The notes beneath the pieces are model-generated. The model was not told where the DNA came from and searched no databases. It worked only from the letters and a program-made list of their open reading frames with translations. A stretch of DNA of 37,329 nucleotides from a virus: positions 1-37,329 of the IMG/VR virus record IMGVR_UViG_3300049893_000209; one strand, given 5' to 3'. Position 1 is the stretch's first letter. Each line of letters begins with the position of its first letter. The position numbers were made by a program, and so were the translations under genes. Of the stretch, positions 22,946 to 30,363 are shown in pieces.

Positions 22946-24052
22946 ATGAGATTCCACGTCGTAGGTCTACCACATACCCATACCACTAAAGATTTTGCTA
23001 ACTGTGCTTACACTGAAAAGGTAAGACGGTTCTGCAATATGATGAAAGGCTTAGGCCATACGGTCTACCTTTATGCTGGCGAAGAAAATGAAGCCAATGT
23101 CGATGAACTAATCCCTTGTATAACTGATACTCAACGGAGAATCGTAGTAGGTAAGAAGCCTTATGTAGAAGCACCGTTTGATTACAAGTTACCACACTGG
23201 GAAAAGTTTAACGGCAAAGCTATTAAAGAGATTCGCAAGAGGCTTCAAGAGCAAGACTTCATCTGCTTGATTGCTGGCGCTACACATAAACCAATCGCAG
23301 ATGCGTTTCCAGGATATATGTCCGTTGAGTTCGGAGTAGGTTACTCTGGAGTATTTTCACAGTATCGAGTCTTTGAGTCTTACGCTTGGATGCACGCAGT
23401 CTATGCTCAGTTTAAGAACGCAGCTATGGTGGATGGACAATTCTTTGATGCGGTAATCCCAGGTTATCTAGATCCTGATATGTTCCCACTCGGCAAGGGT
23501 GATGGAGATTATTACCTTTACATTGGAAGAATGGTTCCAAGAAAAGGTGTTGAAGTAGCAGCACATATCTGTAAGACGATAGGTGCAAGGTTAATTATGG
23601 CAGGACCTGGTGATTACATACCAACTTATGGTGAATATCTAGGACCTGTTGGACCTGAGAAGCGAGCAGAGTTAATGGGTGGGGCAATAGCCACATTCGT
23701 TCCAACGCTTTATATAGAACCATTCGGTAACGTTAATATCGAATCACAGGCTTGTGGAACTCCAGTAATTACAACAGACTGGGGTGCATTCACAGAGACT
23801 GTAGTTCAAGGCGTTACTGGCTACAGATGTAGAAGCGTAGAAGAATTTATCATTGCTTCACAGAATGTAAAGAATTTAGATAGGGCTGCTATTCGTAAAC
23901 GAGCAGTCGAAACTTATGGCGTAGATGTTATCGCCAAACAATATGAATATTACTTCCAGCGTCTGCTGACACTATGGGGCGATGGATGGTATGAAAAAGG
24001 AAAAGCAGCCGAGGCTATACAAAAAGCTAAGGAGAAACTAACGGAGGGCTAA
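22946..24052 (+). CDS. GT4-family glycosyltransferase (368 aa)
   Basis: The protein has a GT-B fold layout: an N-terminal acceptor domain (MRFHVVGLPHTHTT...), then YLYIGRMVPRKGVEVAA at about 191-207 and the C-terminal donor domain with EPFGNVNIESQACGTPVITTD, the E-x7-E motif of GT4 retaining enzymes. GT4 enzymes transfer a sugar from a nucleotide donor. The gene follows the GT25-like gene by 12 bases and ends in a TAATG overlap with the connector gene. Its substrate may be the virion fibres or host glycans. Confidence 0.85.
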   Translation: MRFHVVGLPHTHTTKDFANCAYTEKVRRFCNMMKGLGHTVYLYAGEENEANVDELIPCITDTQRRIVVGKKPYVEAPFDYKLPHWEKFNGKAIKEIRKRLQEQDFICLIAGATHKPIADAFPGYMSVEFGVGYSGVFSQYRVFESYAWMHAVYAQFKNAAMVDGQFFDAVIPGYLDPDMFPLGKGDGDYYLYIGRMVPRKGVEVAAHICKTIGARLIMAGPGDYIPTYGEYLGPVGPEKRAELMGGAIATFVPTLYIEPFGNVNIESQACGTPVITTDWGAFTETVVQGVTGYRCRSVEEFIIASQNVKNLDRAAIRKRAVETYGVDVIAKQYEYYFQRLLTLWGDGWYEKGKAAEAIQKAKEKLTEG

Positions 24053-24954
24053 TGCCTACATTCAATGACCTAGTTGATGAGGTCAAGAGTAATCTGCAGG
24101 GCTATACCCTGCGTCAAGACCGCATCTCTTATGTTACAAATGCCAACGGCTTGACTACTACATCAAGTCAAATAACCATCGGTTCTGCTGGAAACCTTGC
24201 TAAAGGTATTATTGAAATTGATGATGAACTAATCTGGGTAGACTCTTTTGATAAAGCAACTAACACCTTAACCGTTGCTCCAGGATTCGGTAGAGGTTAT
24301 CTTGGAACTACAGCCTCACCTCATAGCCAATATGCTCAAGTAACCTTATCTCCGACATTTCCAAGAACCACAATCAAGAAGGCTATTAACGATACTATTC
24401 GTTCTTTCTATCCAAAACTATTTGCTGTAGGTTCAACAACTTTTACATTCAACGCATCTCAGGTTACCTATGCTTTACCTGATGATGTAAGAGAAGTTCT
24501 TTATATGTCTTGGGAAACTACAGGTTCTTCTAAGGAATGGTTGCCTATTCGTAAATGGCGCTTTGACCCATTAGCCAATACGCCTACATTTAATACTCAA
24601 AAAACTATCAATCTATACGAGAACATTCAGCCAGGTCGTACTGTGAAGGTTTGGTACACAATGGTGCCAGATACTTTAGATGCAAATACAGATGACTTTG
24701 TAGATGCAACTGGTCTGCCTGAATCTTGCCAAGATGTAGTTGTCTATGGCGCTTGCTACCGTCTGCTTTCGTTCCTTGATGCAGGTCGTATTAACCTATC
24801 ATCTGCAGAGGCAGACCTGAACGATACAAAAATCCCATCATCTGCTGGCTCTTCTGTATCAAAGTATGTCTTCGCTTTATTCCAGCAACGCTTGCAGGAA
24901 GAAGCGCTTAAGCTATCCGACCAATTCCCAATCCGTATCCACCTATCTCGCTAA
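24052..24954 (+). CDS. head-tail connector/tail adaptor-like protein (300 aa)
   Basis: The ATG overlaps the previous TAA. The N-terminal MPTFNDLVDEVKSNLQGYT and the helical section with TTIKKAINDTIRSFYPKLF and LPESCQDVVVYGACYRLLSFLDAGR resemble phage connector/tail-tube adaptors, which close the portal exit. A small beta domain with IEIDDELIWVD...TVAPGFGRGYLGTTA at about 55-90 is inserted, a form frequent in phage fibre-attached modules. Family assignment rests on this pattern and on position. Confidence 0.7.
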   Translation: MPTFNDLVDEVKSNLQGYTLRQDRISYVTNANGLTTTSSQITIGSAGNLAKGIIEIDDELIWVDSFDKATNTLTVAPGFGRGYLGTTASPHSQYAQVTLSPTFPRTTIKKAINDTIRSFYPKLFAVGSTTFTFNASQVTYALPDDVREVLYMSWETTGSSKEWLPIRKWRFDPLANTPTFNTQKTINLYENIQPGRTVKVWYTMVPDTLDANTDDFVDATGLPESCQDVVVYGACYRLLSFLDAGRINLSSAEADLNDTKIPSSAGSSVSKYVFALFQQRLQEEALKLSDQFPIRIHLSR

Positions 24955-24963
24955 GGAAAGACA

Positions 24964-26478
24964 ATGAGAAAATACTCTAGCATCAGCGTTGAGACAACGC
25001 TTGCTTCTACCATAACTAGCGCAAGTACCACTATTACAGTGGCTACAGGTACTGGACCTGGCCTTCTAGGTGGAGCAACACTAGCGGCGGGTAACGTAGA
25101 CCAGTTCACATTAGCCATTGATCCTGACACAACTAACGAAGAAATTGTTTTTGCTACCGCTTCTTCAGGTGATTCGTTTACCATTACAAGAGCAAGAGCT
25201 GGAACTACTGCTATATCTCATAGCGCTGGCGCTACAGTAAAGCACGTTCTTACGTCAGATGATTTAACTTATTTTAATGCTACATTGCCAGCAACTCTTG
25301 TAGAAGCAAAGGGTGATCTTATAGCGGGAAGCGCTGCTGGCGCTGCCGATAATCTAGCCGTTGGTTCTAACGGAACAGTTCTTACTGCCGATTCCGCTCA
25401 GTCACTTGGAGTTAAATGGGCATCAGCATTTCCAACACAAACTGGAAACTCAGGTAAGTATTTATCAACCGATGGAACTAATACATCTTGGGCAGCAGTA
25501 GATTCATTCCCTTCACAGACTGGCAACTCTGGAAAATATTTAACAACTAATGGAACTTCTACCTCTTGGGGTGCTGTAAGTCAGGTTCCATCACAAACTG
25601 GTAATAATGGAAAGTATTTAACTACCGATGGAACTACCGCATCGTGGGTAACTATTGCCGATACTGGACAATTAGTTGAAACTACATTTACTTCATCTAA
25701 CGCCTCTTGGAGTGTACCTACCGGAGTAACTGGAATATGGGCATTAGTCGTTGGAGCAGGTGGTGGTGGCGGAGCCACATCAACTGCAACTGCATCTAAT
25801 TCATCTGGCGGTGGCGGTGCTGGGCAAATCATAGAAACATTTTTTACTGTATCTGGTGACACTACTCTAAATGTTACTGTTGGTGCAGGCGGTGCCGGAG
25901 CAACTACTCAAGGAACAAAAGGTTCAAATGGTTCAGCATCTTCAGTTATTGGAAATCAATCATCAACTACTTACGTAACCGCCTCTGGCGGTGGCGGTGG
26001 AGGCGGTGGTGCCAGTGCTAACGTTTCTGGAAACTCTGGAGCATCTGGCGGTGGTAATGGTTCCTCATCAAGCACATCAGGCGGTGGCGGTGGTGGCGCA
26101 GGGGGACCTGCAGTTAGTTCATCAGACCCATACACTGCAACATCTTTTGTTGACCGTGGTGGTGGAGCTACTCCTACAATCGCAAAAGTTACAGGATATC
26201 CTGGTGGCGGTTCTGGTACTTCTTCAAGAGGTTGGGGTGGAGAAGGTCTGGTCTATTGGAATAAAGCACTTGGTGGTGGAGGACAGGCTGGTGGTTCAAC
26301 TACAGCAGGTATAGCGCCAAACTTTGGTTCTGCAAATAGACAAGCAACAGATGCTGCTGGCAATAATGCAACTGCTAATACTGGAGCTGGTGGAAACGGT
26401 GCAAGTACAAGCACTACAACCTTACGCGCTGGTGGTAATGGCGGTTCAGGTATCGTAGTTTTCAGATACGTATTTTAG
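24964..26478 (+). CDS. second tail fibre with glycine-rich receptor-binding tip
   Basis: AAGGAAAG lies before ATG 24964. The 504-residue protein has a beta-rich N-terminal module (about 1-110, including EEIVFATASSGDSFTITRAR), three tandem repeats of about 25 residues (156-231, each with QTGN(S/N)GKYL(S/T)T(D/N)GT and SW), and a glycine-rich tip (236-504). The tip is aligned throughout with residues 513-784 of the collagen-like fibre. It lacks collagen repeats. The pair suggests two adhesins with related but differing binding surfaces. Confidence 0.85.
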   Translation: MRKYSSISVETTLASTITSASTTITVATGTGPGLLGGATLAAGNVDQFTLAIDPDTTNEEIVFATASSGDSFTITRARAGTTAISHSAGATVKHVLTSDDLTYFNATLPATLVEAKGDLIAGSAAGAADNLAVGSNGTVLTADSAQSLGVKWASAFPTQTGNSGKYLSTDGTNTSWAAVDSFPSQTGNSGKYLTTNGTSTSWGAVSQVPSQTGNNGKYLTTDGTTASWVTIADTGQLVETTFTSSNASWSVPTGVTGIWALVVGAGGGGGATSTATASNSSGGGGAGQIIETFFTVSGDTTLNVTVGAGGAGATTQGTKGSNGSASSVIGNQSSTTYVTASGGGGGGGGASANVSGNSGASGGGNGSSSSTSGGGGGGAGGPAVSSSDPYTATSFVDRGGGATPTIAKVTGYPGGGSGTSSRGWGGEGLVYWNKALGGGGQAGGSTTAGIAPNFGSANRQATDAAGNNATANTGAGGNGASTSTTTLRAGGNGGSGIVVFRYVF

Positions 26479-26507
26479 TAATAAATAATACTAACTTAGG
26501 AGATTAA

Positions 26508-28727
26508 GTGGCCCCATACGGCGACGATATTACCGAACAAATCCCGTATACCCTTTCCAATCCTGCGACTAATACTATAAATTATTCGGCAACAGGTGAG
26601 GCTTACGATGTGGCTATTGGCGGTTTGCCATTCTTCTTGCAGTCATCTGACGATACTCCTTATCGTCGTGTAACTGCTCAGTATCGAAAGCAACAATACG
26701 ATCAGACCAGAGAAGCTGGTGAACAATCTCTAACTGGTTGGTGGTTTAGAAGCCAGTCATCATTTCATTTAGGTCAAGGGATTAAGTACTTTGAGCCTGC
26801 TCAAGATGAAGGACTTAGATTCCAGTATACAGAGTCAAAAGGTGTCAATGTCTGGGACAAAGGTCAAGTAACCTTAATCAATGATGTTGATGAGGTTCAT
26901 ACAACTACCGGTGTATTAAAATCTAATAATAGACCTAACCAACATATGCGTTCTATCCGCTGGATTCAAAATAGCAATACCTATGAAGGTGTACTGCTTC
27001 ACGATGAGTACGATATTGACAAGATATTTCCTACAATAACAGCGACTATTACCAATAAAGCTCTTACCTCTAACGTAGCCACATTAACTGCCGCTAACCA
27101 CGGTTTTGCTGTAGGGTTTCAAGTGGTAGTAACTGGCGTAGATGCTACCTTTAATGGTACCTATACTATTACAGCAGTAACTACTAACACATTTTCCTAT
27201 GCCAAGACTGCATCTAACGTTACATCTACTGCCGCTACAGGTACAGCAACCAGTGAAGTAGAACACTTTGTAGACTATAACGCAGGTACTGACTATCCAG
27301 TTTATGCTATGACTGATGACGGTGTAAACGTATATTGGATTACCAAGATTGTAGATGCTGGCGTAGATAAGACTGCTATGTATAAGCGTCCTCTTGATTC
27401 AAGTTCTGCTGCTACCCAGATGTGGAAGACTTCATCTGTTGTGGTATCTGATGCTTGTATGGAATTTACTAAAGAGCGTATTGTAGCCACAATCAATAAC
27501 TCGGTATATGAAATATCAACTACAGCATCGTCACTACCTACTGCTGTTTATACACATCCAGTAAATGACTTTAACTACACCAGCATAACTTCATCAGGTG
27601 CTGCCATCTATTGTGCTGGATTCTCAGGATCACAATCCAATATTCAGAAGTTTACCTTGGCATCTAATGGAACTATGCCTACCCTGACCAGTGCTATTAC
27701 TGCTGCTGAAATGCCAAGCGGTGAACTTATCTACAAAATTTATTACTACCTTGGATATATGGCTATCGGTACAACTAAAGGTGTACGAGTAGCTGCAGTA
27801 TCCGACGATGGTTCATTAGCTTATGGTCCTTTAGTATTTGAATCAGAGCAACCAGTCTATGACTTTGCTGCTAGAGATTCATTTATTTGGTGTGCTACAA
27901 ATGTTGATGGCGCTCCAGGAACTACAAGAATTAACCTTGGTTCGTCCATTGGAACCCTACTGTTTCCTTATGCCTGGGATACCTACTTCTATCCAGAGGA
28001 TTCCACTCTAAGAGTAACTGGTCATAGAACTACTGCTTGTGCCTTTATTAACGGAACAAACAGACTTGCTTTCTGCACTAACAAGGTTGGTTCTACCAAT
28101 GGTAAGGTTTATATAGAAACTGATGAAGATAATAATGGAAGACTTGTCTGGCAAGGCTATTTACAGACTGGTTTTATTCGTTACAACACTCTTGAATTAA
28201 AGAGATTTAAGTTTATCCTACCTCAGTTTGATACAACATATGGATCTGTAAATCTTTACTCAATAAGTGAATCTGGATTTGAGTTCAATCTAGGTACATT
28301 CTCTCAGAACGATACGGTAGGCGAAGTTGCTATTAACTCACCATCCTCGCCTCAACAATATCTAGGCTTTAAGTTTATATTTAGCCTTGGAGATGACGAC
28401 ACACAGTCTCCAGTATTTACCGGCTATCAGGTAAAGGCTTTACCTGCAGTTCCGCGTCAGCGTTTAATTCAATATCCAGCAATCTGTTTTGATCACGAAA
28501 CAGACAAGTTTGGAGTTCAGGTTGGCTATGAAGGTTCAGCTTGGGCCAGAATGCAGCAACTAGAATCTGTTGAAAATGCTGGAGATACAATCCGAGTAGA
28601 AGATTATAGAACTGGAGAGTCTTACATCGGAATCATAGAAGAACTAGATTTCATCAACCGCACACCTACTGATAAAAGATACTCAGGGTTTGGTGGCGTT
28701 CTGTTGGTGACTATAAGAAGCGTATAA
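26508..28727 (+). CDS. large tail structural protein, probable tail nozzle/hub (739 aa, GTG start)
   Basis: GTG 26508 has TAGGAGA upstream. The protein is nearly all beta, with repeating strand pairs that suggest a propeller or tube. An inserted Ig-like domain at about 180-245 carries the phage-typical LTAANHGFAVGFQVVV and FNGTYTITAVTTNTFSYA segments. In short-tailed phages, beta-rich proteins of about 700-800 residues often form the tail nozzle (T7 gp12-like). That is my best reading from size, fold and place at the end of the structural block. Confidence 0.7.
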   Translation: MAPYGDDITEQIPYTLSNPATNTINYSATGEAYDVAIGGLPFFLQSSDDTPYRRVTAQYRKQQYDQTREAGEQSLTGWWFRSQSSFHLGQGIKYFEPAQDEGLRFQYTESKGVNVWDKGQVTLINDVDEVHTTTGVLKSNNRPNQHMRSIRWIQNSNTYEGVLLHDEYDIDKIFPTITATITNKALTSNVATLTAANHGFAVGFQVVVTGVDATFNGTYTITAVTTNTFSYAKTASNVTSTAATGTATSEVEHFVDYNAGTDYPVYAMTDDGVNVYWITKIVDAGVDKTAMYKRPLDSSSAATQMWKTSSVVVSDACMEFTKERIVATINNSVYEISTTASSLPTAVYTHPVNDFNYTSITSSGAAIYCAGFSGSQSNIQKFTLASNGTMPTLTSAITAAEMPSGELIYKIYYYLGYMAIGTTKGVRVAAVSDDGSLAYGPLVFESEQPVYDFAARDSFIWCATNVDGAPGTTRINLGSSIGTLLFPYAWDTYFYPEDSTLRVTGHRTTACAFINGTNRLAFCTNKVGSTNGKVYIETDEDNNGRLVWQGYLQTGFIRYNTLELKRFKFILPQFDTTYGSVNLYSISESGFEFNLGTFSQNDTVGEVAINSPSSPQQYLGFKFIFSLGDDDTQSPVFTGYQVKALPAVPRQRLIQYPAICFDHETDKFGVQVGYEGSAWARMQQLESVENAGDTIRVEDYRTGESYIGIIEELDFINRTPTDKRYSGFGGVLLVTIRSV

Positions 28728-28744
28728 CCTACAAGGAGCCAGAG

Positions 28745-28948
28745 ATGACCCCTGCTGATTGGGCTGGAATAGCCATTGCCGTAACCACCATCGTAGCTGC
28801 ATTTGCAGCATCAGTAAGATGGCTAGTAAAACACTATCTCTATGAACTACGACCCAATGGTGGCGGCAGTCTTAAAGATAAGGTTGACAAACTAGAAGAG
28901 AAGGTTGAATTGCTAACCGACCTAGTAAAGCAGGCGATAACTAAATGA
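28745..28948 (+). CDS. membrane protein with coiled-coil tail, putative lysis accessory (67 aa)
   Basis: AAGGAGCC lies before ATG 28745. The product begins MTPADWAGIAIAVTTIVAAF, one transmembrane helix (about 8-27), then a basic stretch, a Gly-rich turn (NGGGS) and a heptad-patterned coiled coil (DKVDKLEEKVELLTDLVKQA). This layout is common in small actinophage lysis-cassette proteins. A holin-accessory or spanin-like function is inferred. Confidence 0.75.
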   Translation: MTPADWAGIAIAVTTIVAAFAASVRWLVKHYLYELRPNGGGSLKDKVDKLEEKVELLTDLVKQAITK

Positions 28949-29130
28949 CTTGTCTCCACGTTTATCAAGACATCGGAGCAGAAATATGTCCTAACTGTGG
29001 CGGAGATACACACAGGATTGACTGGTCTATATCAGCAAAAGAACTCAGGAGACATTATGACGAAGGAAGAAACTCCGAATACATCTGTCCAGTTGAAGGC
29101 GGAACTATTAGAGGATGGTGGTCAATTTGA
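28945..29130 (+). CDS. zinc-ribbon phage protein (61 aa)
   Basis: ATG overlaps the preceding TGA (ATGA). The protein has CLHVY near the N-terminus, CPNCGGDTH at residues 16-24, and a later Cys (YICPVEGG) before the terminal RGWWSI. The CPxCGxDTH...WWSI pattern is one I recall from actinobacteriophage proteins. It is small, probably binds one zinc, and overlaps the next two frames at its end. Confidence 0.7.
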   Translation: MTCLHVYQDIGAEICPNCGGDTHRIDWSISAKELRRHYDEGRNSEYICPVEGGTIRGWWSI

Positions 29131-29200
29131 AGAAACTTGTGAAGGTTGCGACTCCTGCTGCGATTGCTGTACTGAGACAAGCGACTGCGATTGCGCCTAA
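29057..29200 (+). CDS. possible acidic Cys-rich microprotein nested between two genes (47 aa)
   Basis: ATG 29057 has AGGAG 6 bases upstream, a better ribosome site than either neighbour has. The frame ends with nine Cys within 19 residues (CEGCDSCCDCCTETSDCDC) and is acidic before that. It overlaps the zinc-ribbon gene and the endolysin gene, and the Cys run is opposite alanine codons of the endolysin, so it could be a chance shadow. I rate it uncertain. Confidence 0.35.
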   Translation: MTKEETPNTSVQLKAELLEDGGQFEETCEGCDSCCDCCTETSDCDCA

Positions 29201-29594
29201 GCGTCAGAAAGCAAGCGATGGATTATTACCATCCGCTGCCCATATAAAGCAGAATCCTAACTCGGATCATAATTCAGGATTAGCTGCTGACCTGACCCAC
29301 GACCCACACAGTGGTTTTGATGGTAAAGAACTATTCCATAAATTAAGAGATGACAAAAGGGTTGACTACCTGATATTCAATAGTCGTATCTGGTCTGCTC
29401 GTAATGGTGAGAGGGACTACATAGGTTCCAATCGTCACGAAAAACATATACACATTTCCATCAAAGCAGAACACTCAAAGGACACCAGTCCTTGGTTTGG
29501 TTGGATGGAAAAGCCTAAGTTGAAGAACAAGGTAAAAGCCAGGTTCGGCAAGAAGGCTACAAAGATAGCAGTACCTAGTCCAAAAGGAGATTAA
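29115..29594 (+). CDS. endolysin, M15-like peptidase
   Basis: The product degrades peptidoglycan at lysis. It carries the actinophage endolysin pattern: KASDGLLPSAAH at about 32-43, then SDHNSGLAADLTHDP (His52, Asp59) and HEKHIHIS (His108/His111/His113), the zinc ligands and catalytic region of M15/VanY-type peptidases. A basic, probably wall-binding tail follows (KNKVKARFGKKATK). ATG 29115, GTG 29118 or TTG 29127 could all be the start. TTG gives MKKLVKVATPAAIAVL, but none has an ideally spaced ribosome site. It lies between the accessory membrane protein and the holin. Confidence 0.85.
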   Translation: MVVNLKKLVKVATPAAIAVLRQATAIAPKRQKASDGLLPSAAHIKQNPNSDHNSGLAADLTHDPHSGFDGKELFHKLRDDKRVDYLIFNSRIWSARNGERDYIGSNRHEKHIHISIKAEHSKDTSPWFGWMEKPKLKNKVKARFGKKATKIAVPSPKGD

Positions 29595-29804
29595 ATGGAC
29601 AAGTTAATCAAGAAGCTAAAGAGCAAAGAGTTCAAGGCTGCATTCAAGACTTACCTCAGAGCTGTATTAGCATCGGGTGTAACAATGGGAATCGCATTCC
29701 TAACAGACCTAGCACCTGAGTACGCAATCCTAATCGGCGGTCTAACCGCACCACTTGTAAAGTGGGCAGACAGAGCCGAAGCGGAGTTCGGTCTAAAGTA
29801 TTAG
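29595..29804 (+). CDS. holin (69 aa)
   Basis: AAGGAG lies 5 bases before the ATG, directly after the endolysin stop. The basic amphipathic N-terminus (MDKLIKKLKSKEFK) leads into two short hydrophobic stretches at about 23-38 (VLASGVTMGIAFLTD) and 43-57 (YAILIGGLTAPLVKW), ending with a charged tail. Position, size and topology fit a holin that opens the membrane for the endolysin. Confidence 0.8.
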   Translation: MDKLIKKLKSKEFKAAFKTYLRAVLASGVTMGIAFLTDLAPEYAILIGGLTAPLVKWADRAEAEFGLKY

Positions 29805-29827
29805 TTTGCTGCTGCGAGGCACAAAGG

Positions 29828-29857
29828 CCCCACCGGAAACGGTGGGGTTCTTTTTTT
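29828..29857 (+). terminator. strong intrinsic terminator of the late operon
   Basis: CCCCACCG (29828-29835) pairs with CGGTGGGG (29840-29847) around a GAAA tetraloop, followed by TTCTTTTTTT. It closes the 27-kb rightward late unit after the holin. The stem could also work in the opposite direction for the minus-strand gene ending at 29970. Confidence 0.92.
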
Positions 29858-29969
29858 ATGCCATTTTAAGGGTGGTTTTATGGCGTGTTGAGACGTTTTC
29901 AGCAGGGGGTAAGGTGATTGCCTAGGGAAATAATTTGCGGGGCTGAACTCCCACCCCATTTACTTTTGT

Positions 29970-30191
29970 TTACTCCTGTTTATCAAGAGGACAGGGTACT
30001 TTTACAAGGTTGCCACAGTTAGCACACTCAGCATCAAGACCCCACCAAGATATATCGTAATCTTCAAACTGAACGAAGCAATTAAATACTGTAGATCCGC
30101 AGACGCATTGATGCGTCGGTCCTAATGACCGCAGATCTGTAGCTTGGATTGGTATACTATTTTTCGACAGGATACGTAGACGGAACCGCAT
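29970..30191 (-). CDS. zinc-finger protein (73 aa), lone minus-strand gene
   Basis: The frame runs from ATG 30191-30189 to the stop at 29970, with GGAAGGAG about 12 bases upstream. Two Cys pairs, CVCGS (about 30) and CANCG (about 56), flank a strand-rich FEDYDISWWGLDA core, and the tail reads LVKVPCPLD. The C-terminal domain is a convincing treble-clef-like zinc fold that I recall from actinophage proteins. The N-terminal 25 residues are less convincing, because they span an extended -10 motif on the other strand. It is convergent with the late operon. Confidence 0.65.
   Translation of the reverse strand: MRFRLRILSKNSIPIQATDLRSLGPTHQCVCGSTVFNCFVQFEDYDISWWGLDAECANCGNLVKVPCPLDKQE
30150..30158 (+). 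promoter_or_regulatory. putative extended -10 promoter for the right arm
   Basis: TGGTATACT fits TGN-TATACT, as at 2621-2629; both are followed by AT. No -35 is evident. It lies 206 bases upstream of the Ntn hydrolase gene and inside the 5' end of the minus-strand zinc-finger gene. Confidence 0.35.
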
Positions 30192-30200
30192 TGCTCTGGA

Positions 30201-30233
30201 CGGCTCCTTCCTGTGGTCAGTCGCCTCGGCGCT
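30201..30233 (+). repeat. dispersed control-region repeat, copy 2, with stem-loops
   Basis: Blocks CGGCTCC, CTGTGGTC and GTCGCCTCGG match 2817-2842 in order. It is followed by a CGGCGCT/AGCGCCG hairpin (30227-30243), a palindrome ACGGCGCCGT (30251-30260) and a second copy of GGCGCCTAC (30269-30277). Confidence 0.6.
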
Positions 30234-30317
30234 TTCAGCGCCGCCACCGTACGGCGCCGTCGATAGCTGGCGCCTACTGCTTATTCGCTATCGCTCATAT
30301 TTTAATAACCGATGGGA

Positions 30318-30359
30318 GTGTCGCAGAAGCGACACGCCGTAAAAGGTATAAGATTTTAC
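30318..30359 (+). promoter_or_regulatory. promoter/operator just before the right-arm operon
   Basis: A GTGTCGC/GCGACAC hairpin with AGAA loop (30318-30335) is followed by GTAAAA (30339-30344) and TTTTAC (30354-30359), an inverted repeat around a -10-like TATAAG (30347-30352). The ATG at 30364 lies 11 bases past this -10 with no ribosome site, so the transcript may be leaderless, as is common in Actinobacteria. Confidence 0.4.
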
Positions 30360-30363
30360 AACT

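Noticed and set aside
17583-28727. Tape-measure protein or tail-assembly frameshift pair
   Set aside because: No long repetitive helical protein and no slippery overlap in the tail region; a long tail is not supported.
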